The notes beneath the pieces are model-generated. The model was given only the letters and a program-made list of their open reading frames with translations. It ran no database searches and had not been told where the DNA came from. A program made the position numbers and the translations under genes. From Gymnopus androsaceus JB14 (lineage: Eukaryota; Basidiomycota; Agaricomycetes; Agaricales; Omphalotaceae), in contig ML770210.1 in the NCBI GenBank assembly GCA_009733575.1, forward strand, positions 1 through 14,494: DNA of 14,494 bases, read 5' to 3'. Each line of letters begins with the position of its first letter. Within the stretch, counting starts at the first letter, position 1. Of this stretch, positions 8,961 through 14,494 are shown piece after piece.

Positions 8961-10767
8961 TTAATCGGAATCTTCTACCAAGGGAAGATCTTCATTGAGA
9001 TCCAGTTCCCCAGACTTTACCATCTCCAAAAGCTCGTCTGTCGAGATGTCGAGGAAGTCGTCCAGATCCGGCAAGGGAAGAGATTGACGCGCTTGGTAAG
9101 GAATGAGACGGAAAGCCCCAACTGGCTTTCTCCAGACCGTACCACCGAGTTCAGTGACAATGTAAGCACCTCCCCGGTTACATCGGATGACAATGAGAGG
9201 CCCCATGTAACGCATACGGTTCTTACAAGTGAACGTCTTCTCTACATGCGTGTTCCGAGCTAGAACCAAATCGCCACTGTTAAATCTAAAGTTCTTGATG
9301 GTTGCAGCATGTTCTTGTTTGATTTTGGCGACCCAATCCAACCGTTTTCCGAAAACTCGTTGTCACATAGCTTCTAGATCCTCCAGACGTTTCTGGAGCT
9401 CCCTTGCTCAATGGGCAATAAGATCCGTTGTTGAGAGAATGGACTCCGGAGGAGGAATTAGATACATTGCCTCTTCCAGATCGATTGGAAGAGTAGGGTG
9501 AACACCATGCGCAAGGAAGTACGGATTTGCACCTATGGCACAACGAACAGTCACTCATTCTGCCCAGAACACGGAATGAGCAGAAGGAGACCATTTCAAG
9601 GAGTCACCATCCGCGGCCTTAATCAAACTTTCTCGCACATCATAGTGTTTACGTTCGATGACTCCTGCAGCTTGTGAGTTATAACCGGAGATCGTAATGT
9701 GGTGAATTCCGTATCGTTTGGCCAGAATATCGAGAGCACGAAGGAATGGAGTTCCGTTGTCTGTCACGATCTCTCGCAAGGAACCCCAACGACAGAGGAG
9801 CTCTTCAAAAATCCATGTTGCGATCTTGTCACCCGTTTGTCAACGCAATTTTCGAAATTCCGGATAGGCAGTTGATGAGCAGCGTCCATGGACAATGTAC
9901 TTGAACCCGCCAGATGCAGGCATCTCCATCACGTCCATGTAGCACTTGGAAAAGAGACCCAGAGGCTCAGCAACCACAGGGGGAATACGAAAACTTGTCC
10001 ATTTGCCGCAGCTGGCAGAGATGGCATGTGCGAATGAACCATTTTACATTGTCGATTTTCTGAGGCCACCAAAAACGTTCACGAATCGAGGCAGTAGTTG
10101 CCCAGATGCCTTTATGGCCCATCTTGTCGTGACATTCGATGATGATTGAAATGCGACGTGCCTTGGGAGTGACTAGAAGGTGACACCCCTGAGCATCTTT
10201 ACGCCAAAGACGACCAGAAGCATCTACGAAAAATTGTAAGCAGAAACGGATAAAAGAATAATACTGAGGGTCTGTAAGACCCTCTGGCCGTTCCAGAGTT
10301 ACCAGATATTCTCGAACTCCGTCGAGTCGAGAATCTGTACGCTTAGCAGCCTTAGCACGGGGAATAGTGGAGTAAGGAATAGTTGCAGAAGCTTCTGTGA
10401 TTGACTCAATGCCGAAAACAGAATAGGTTGCGACTTTATTGAGGGAAGTTGGTAGTAGCAACGAAGGGTTGATGACATGCATGAAACCATTTGCATGGTC
10501 AATCCAGTCCTCAAAGTTGTCATCTGAGTCTGGAGTGTCTTCAGGCTGTGGCGTCCGTCGTGAAACGCCATCGGCAGCAATGCGTTCTGAAGGGACGTGC
10601 ACCAGTGTGAAAGAGAAAAGCAGAATACCAGCAATCCAACAATTGATTGTGGCATTTGGCTGTATGTCCGGGTTGTTGAGCATACCTTCGTATGTAGAGG
10701 GCATCAACTTCTACGACGAAGTTGGGAGCACCAACGGTCCACAAATGAGTCAGCTGATTCTGCCAGC
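8961..10767 (-). pseudogene. pol: decayed Ty3/gypsy pol: RNase H tail and integrase
   Basis: Reading leftward: the RNase H tail (FVVEVDALYIR, then MLNNPDIQPNATIN, LVHVPSERIAADGVSRR), a linker, the integrase HHCC zinc finger (CHDKMGHKGIW, then RTCHLCQ), and the DDE core: D in KCYMDVMEMP (about 9930), D in EIVTDNGTPF (about 9770), E in AGVIERKHYD (about 9660), spaced D-34-E as in related elements. The integrase C-terminal part has FNSGDLVLARN, RYMGPLIVIRCNRGGAYIV and AFRLIPY, ending at TAA 8961-8963. The enzyme would process the RNA-DNA hybrid and insert element DNA. Gag, protease, reverse transcriptase and most of RNase H are absent: homology stops near 10770, where non-coding repeat sequence begins. 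Breaks: extra T in 10687-10688 (absent from the second copy), a frame change near 9990, and TGA at 9840-9842, 9555-9557, 9408-9410 and 9363-9365. No flanking LTR was found on the left. Confidence 0.92.
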
Positions 10768-11173
10768 CTTAAGCAAAATATCCCTGATAACTGTTGTGAG
10801 CCGTTTTGCAAAAGATCACGATGAAATTATAAAGGGTTTTCGGCAAATATTTTGGGCAGTCCAGCCAAGCCATCGGCAATTCGGCAAGGTGGGTGTACTG
10901 ATTATCTCTCATCCAGCGCTTATTTCATTGTTTTGCCAAATATTTAGCAAGCTTTTCAATGCTTTTGGCAAATATTTGGAATTATCATCAATGCTTGAAA
11001 AAGGGCGGGTTGGGTGCTTATTTCATGCACATGCCCGCCCACTGGCAGGGCGCATACGGGCGCTTATTTTCCGAAAAAAAGTTGATCATGGGGTCTGATA
11101 AATCGCCAAAAAATCATGAAAAATACTAAAAATATTCAGGAGGTGGGGTTAGGTGCACTAGTGCATTATTTTC
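10372..11173. repeat. direct repeat, copy 1 (802 bp)
   Basis: This stretch, which holds the end of the pol fragment plus the start of the inverted-arm element, recurs at 13694-14494 in the same orientation. By eye the copies differ by ten substitutions, all transitions, and three one-base indels. Copy 1 is continuous with pol on its left, so it keeps the original context. Confidence 0.93.
10771..11039. other. non-coding segment between pol and the inverted-arm element
   Basis: No coding frame: the 219-codon plus-strand frame over 10439-11098 is antisense to pol and then runs through repeats. It contains three CAAATATTT motifs, two of them in GCCAAATATTT (10935) and GGCAAATATTTGG (10967), and a GGGCGGG/CCCGCCC inverted pair enclosing about 24 bases just before 11040. 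The start of this segment is the sharp edge of pol homology, so it probably entered with an insertion. Confidence 0.5.
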
Positions 11174-12110
11174 CAAAAAAAAAGATCATTGGGTCCCATA
11201 AATCCCCAAAAAATTGTGGAAAATAATAAAAATATTTAGGGAGTGGGGTCAGGTGCACTAGCGCTTTTTCTTTTTCAAAAAAAATTCATCATTGGGTGCT
11301 ATAAATCCTTAAAAAATCACGAAAAATACTAAAAAATATTCAGAGGGTGGGGTTAGGTGCACTAGTACTTAATGTATCCATTTAGGTGCTTATGGGCACT
11401 TATTTTCCGAAAAAATTTGATCACTGAGTCCCATAAATCGCCAAAAATCATGAAAAATACTAGAAATAGCTAGGGGGTGGGGTTAGGTGCACTAGTGCCT
11501 AATTTTCACATAGCACAGGATTTTTGCAAAATAGCATAATAATATTATATTTTAGGAGGGCCTACTGGTGCTTGTTTTCCCGTGAGAAAAGTCAGTCATT
11601 GGGCTCTGTAAATCCTCAAAAACATGATAAAAAAACACTGGAAATATTCAGGGGGCGGAGTTACCATACTAGTGATTAATTTAAATATGGTGTATAATAT
11701 TTCCGCAAATAGGGGGTGCATACCCACCTGCCAGCATTTATTTACCTCAAAAGGTATCATTGGGGTCCATAAATCCTCAGAAATGATGAAAAATACTGAA
11801 ACTGTTTAGGGGATTGGTTTGTGTACACTGGTAGTTAATTTCTAGATACATAGTATGAAATCCTTTTCAAAAGATCATAATAATACTTATTTTTGTGACA
11901 GAAAGGTTAGACATTGGGCTCCTTAAATCCTTAAGAAATCATTTTGTTTGAAATAGGGGGGCACATGCCCACCCACTGACGCTTGCCTTTTTACGAAAGG
12001 TCAATCATTCAACTTAATGAATGAAACCATGAAAAATGGTTGAAAAATATATTCACATGGCAGGTATGCTCTGCCACTGGCTCTTTTTTTCTTGAAAAAA
12101 GTTGGACTCA
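11040..12110. repeat. left arm: eight tandem units with inward decay
   Basis: Units begin near 11040, 11140, 11240, 11344, 11474, 11652, 11810 and 11957. A typical unit runs GGGTGGGGTTAGGTGCACTAG, TTATTTTCC, an A-run, GATCATTGGGTCCCATAAAT, CGCC, an A-run, CATGAAAAATACTAAAAATATTCAG. The outer three are about 100 bp and close to each other; inner ones grow to 130-180 bp and diverge strongly. Units 1-4 pair with the right arm. Confidence 0.8.
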
Positions 12111-12111
12111 G

Positions 12112-12890
12112 TAAGAAGGTACTAGTAACTTTAAGTGAGTCACTATGGTACTTACTTACTAGTAATTAGTGCTGGTAACTTCGAGTTACTTACTACCAAT
12201 TACTGCCAGTAACTCTGAGATACTTACCAGTAATTACTACTGGCAACTCCAAGATACTTACTAGTAATTACTATCAGTAAATCCGAGTTACACACATAAT
12301 TACTACTGATAACTCCGAAATACTTACTAGTGATTACTACTAGTAGCTCTGAGTTACTTACTATTAATCACTACTGGTACTGGTAACTCCGAGTTACTTA
12401 CTACTAATTACTACTAGTAACTCCGAGTTACTTGCTACTAATTACTGCTAATGACTCCGAGTTGCTTACTATTAATCACTAATAGTCGCTGCAAGTTACA
12501 TACTAGTAATTACTACTGGTAACTCCGAAATACTTACTAGTGATTACTATTGGTAGTTCCAAGATACATACTACTAATTACTACTAGTAACTCCGAGTTA
12601 CTTGCTACTAATTACTGCTAATGACTCCGAGTTACATACTAGTAATTACTACTGGTAACTCCGAAATACTTACTAGTGATTACTACTGGTAGTTCCAAGA
12701 TACATACTACTAATTACTACTAGTAACTCCGAGTTACTTGCTACTAATTACTGCTAATAACTCCGAGATACTTACTACTAGTAACTCCGAGTTACTTACT
12801 ACCAATTACTACTATTAAACATGAGTTACTTACTATTAATCACTACTGGTAACTCCAAGATACTTACTACTAGTAGGCTCTGAGTTACAG
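12112..12890. repeat. 34-bp satellite with 136-bp higher-order unit
   Basis: About 23 head-to-tail copies of an AT-rich unit close to ACTCCGAGTTACTTACTACT followed by AATTACTACTAGTA. Between about 12500 and 12770 a four-monomer block repeats with a period of 136 bp: TACTAGTAATTACTACTGG recurs at 12501 and 12637. Many monomers contain ACTAGT or TACTAGTA, self-complementary cores. It is bounded on the left by inner arm units and on the right by the inner end of the right arm. Confidence 0.85.
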
Positions 12891-13249
12891 TGATCAATAT
12901 TTTTTTTTCAGAAAATAAGTGCCCATAAGCACCTAAACCCACCCCCTGAATATTTTTAGTATTTTTCATGATTTTTTGGGGATTTATGGGACCCAATAAT
13001 CAATTTTTTTTTGGAAAATAAAGCACTAGTGCACCTGACCCCACCCCCTAAATATTTTTAGTATTTTCCCCAATTTTTTGGGGATTTATGGGACCCAATG
13101 ATCTTTTTTTTTTGGAAAATAATGCACTAGTGCACCTAACCCCACCCCCTGAATATTTTTAGTATTTTTCATGATTTTTTGGCGATTTATCAGACCCCCA
13201 TGATCAACTTTTTTTCGGAAAATAAGCGCCCGTATGCGCCCTGCCAGTG
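12888..13249. repeat. right inverted arm
   Basis: Reverse-complement copy of left-arm units 1-4. GTGCCCATAAGCACCTAAA near 12920 pairs with the matching stretch at about 11382-11400, and the outermost bases pair with 11040. It lacks about 30 bp present in left unit 4. Units are closer to left units of the same rank than to each other, so the arms were inverted as a block. Confidence 0.85.
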
Positions 13250-13697
13250 TTACGAACACTTTATCTTATCTCATGCCACATGGACTATTACTTACTGTTT
13301 CTTCTATTTGTCTTCGTATATCTCGGTGCTTACTTAAGCGCGCGCTTGTTTAGACGCGTGCTGTGTTGTTTACTTATGTTTCATTCTTTATAGTTCATCA
13401 GACACATGTACGATCTTGTATGATTGTTTGATCCTTGATCATAGGCCTTGATCATCTGATCATCCTTCGATCACTTCGATCACACCTCATGCTAGGATGC
13501 TGCATTCGGTACTGGATATCACATGTACAATTACTTATTACTTACAGACGTCGATACTGTTGTACTTCATAGTTTCTATGCATTGTTACAGTATGTACAG
13601 GCATAGGGTTCTGGGTCTGTAGGCTTGTACATTAGTATATATAGTAGTTGTAGCTGTAGCTTAGTCCTTAGCTTCAATCTCGGTCAATACCCTGTAA
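13248..13697 (+). mobile_element. LTR-like sequence, truncated at its 3' end
   Basis: Starts TGTTACGAACAC, a form typical of Ty3/gypsy LTR ends in basidiomycetes, and ends CCCTGTAA, where a full LTR would be expected to finish with the inverse of TGTTAC. A TATATATA at about 13636, some 60 bp before the end, suits an LTR promoter with a short R-U5. A cluster of seven GATC sites lies at 13410-13485, several as TGATCA. It has no coding frame and, read as plus, is opposite to the pol fragments. No second LTR or target-site duplication is in the window, so it could instead be another non-coding spacer. Confidence 0.4.
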
Positions 13698-14091
13698 GGA
13701 ATAGTTGCAGAAGCTTCTGTGATTGGCTCAATGCCGAAAACAGAATAGGTTGCGACTTTATTGAGGGAAGTTGGTAGTAGCAATGAAGGGTTGATGACAT
13801 GCATGAAACCATTTGCATGGTCAATCCAGTCCTCAAAGTTGTTGTCTGAGTCTGGAGTGTCTTCAGGCTGTGGCGCCCGTCGTGAAACGCCATCGGCAGC
13901 AATGCGTTCTGAAGGGACGTGCACCAGTGTGAAAGAGAAAAGCAGAATACCAGCAATCCAACAATTGATTGTGGCATTTGGCTGTATGTCCGGGTTGTTG
14001 AGCATACCTCGTATGTAGAGGGCATCAACTTTTACGACGAAGTTGGGAGCACCAACGGTCCACAAACGAGTCAGCTGATTCTGCCAGCCTT
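13661..14091 (-). pseudogene. truncated pol fragment fused to LTR-like sequence
   Basis: The second copy of the RNase H tail: FVVKVDALYIRGMLNNPD near 14030 keeps the frame that copy 1 lost. After PNATINCW, LVHVPSERIAADGVSRR and SASEATIPY-like sequence it leaves pol at about 13694 and runs 11 codons into the LTR-like sequence before a stop at 13661. The 134-codon open frame is therefore chimaeric and has no integrase. On the other side homology to pol stops at the same edge as in copy 1. Confidence 0.8.
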
Positions 14092-14494
14092 AAGCAAAAT
14101 ATCCTGATAACTGTTGTGAGCCGTTTTGCAAAAGATCACGATGAAATTATAAAGGGTTTTTGGCAAATATTTTGGGCAGTCCAGCCAAGCCATCGGCAAT
14201 TCGGCAAGGTGGGTGTACTGATTATCTCTCATCCAGCGCTTATTTCATTGTTTTGCCAAATATTTAGCAAGCTTTTCAATGCTTTTGGCAAATATTTGGA
14301 ATTATCATCAATGCTTGAAAAAGGGCGGGTTGGGTGCTTATTTCATGCGCATGCCCGCCCACTGGCAGGGCGCATACGGGCGCTTATTTTCCGAAAAAAA
14401 AGTTGATCATGGGGTCTGATAAATCGCCAAAAAATCATGAAAAATACTAAAAATATTCAGGGGGTGGGGTTAGGTGCACTAGTGCATTATTTTC
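13694..14494. repeat. direct repeat, copy 2 (runs off the window)
   Basis: Same orientation as copy 1, offset 3321-3322 bp, about 98.7% identical. It begins at GTAAGG immediately after the LTR-like sequence and continues to the last base, which falls in the second unit of a left arm. So at least part of another palindromic element lies beyond the window. Confidence 0.93.

Larger units (their letters stand above)
11040..13249. mobile_element. 2.2 kb palindromic element with tandem-repeat arms
   Basis: The left end (CACTGGCAGGGCGCATACGG) is the exact inverse of the right end at 13230-13249. The inverted similarity continues inward for 360-390 bp: left arm 11040-11427 against right arm 12888-13249. 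Between them are more diverged arm-type units and a 34-bp satellite. There is no coding capacity. CACTG-type termini recall CACTA/EnSpm-like transposons, but the target-site duplication expected for them is not visible, and the right end abuts, or overlaps by two bases, an LTR-like sequence. The left flank and left arm are also present at 14362-14494, so further copies exist. It is most likely a non-autonomous DNA transposon; a rearranged repeat cluster is the alternative. Confidence 0.6.

Noticed and set aside
4250..9842. TGA codons read as sense (recoding of UGA to arginine)
   Set aside because: Repeated TGA at arginine positions invites this idea, but the same loci also carry single-base frameshifts, the gene at 8130-8821 uses CGA normally, and CpG deamination explains the pattern more simply.
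10439..11098. 219-codon plus-strand frame
   Set aside because: Half of it is antisense to the pol RNase H tail and the rest runs through non-coding repeat sequence; no family motif is present.
12112..12890. CRISPR-like array
   Set aside because: The 34-bp units are contiguous, with no unique spacers, and the genome is eukaryotic.

Overview
The window looks like a piece of a mushroom-type (Agaricomycete) basidiomycete nuclear genome. The signs are short GT-AG introns of 50-63 bp, an eight-blade Cdc4-type F-box/WD40 protein, a Ty3/gypsy pol of the kind common in Agaricomycetes, and a fragment of a multi-copy basidiomycete protein family. Most of it is decayed or repeat-derived. Only two loci read as possibly intact genes: a two-exon gene at 8130-8821 (+) and a possible three-exon gene at 1414-1943 (-). 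Neither has a function I can name.

Layout. 1-1413: a small Ty1/copia reverse-transcriptase remnant (233-379, -), a degenerate direct repeat, then AT-rich sequence with no gene seen. 1414-1943: unrecognised spliced gene. 2219-5464: a long decayed copy of the SCF ubiquitin-ligase substrate receptor Cdc4/Fbw7 (-), with F-box and eight WD40 blades still readable but broken by in-frame TGA codons and single-base frameshifts. 5714-5861: a small foldback (MITE-like) element. 5863-6255: weak spliced reading. 6656-7566: broken member of the multi-copy basidiomycete family. 8130-8821: intact spliced gene, convergent with 8961-10767, the 3' part of a decayed Ty3/gypsy pol (RNase H tail, HHCC zinc finger, DDE integrase, integrase C-terminus). 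11040-13249: a 2.2 kb element with 360-390 bp inverted arms, themselves made of tandem units, around a 34-bp satellite with 136-bp higher-order structure. 13248-13697: LTR-like sequence. 13694-14494: second, about 98.7% identical copy of 10372-11173, running off the window.

The unifying theme is decay by transitions. In the integrase, the Cdc4 copy and the multi-copy family fragment, premature stops are repeatedly TGA where the family has or tolerates arginine, as expected from CGA to TGA by deamination of methylated CpG. The two copies of the 0.8 kb duplication differ at ten positions, all transitions and six of CpG type. By contrast the 8130-8821 gene keeps its CGA codons and an open frame. 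The most unusual structure is the 11040-13249 palindromic element: if transcribed, it would fold into long double-stranded RNA. No bacterial-style system, CRISPR array, tRNA or rRNA was seen.
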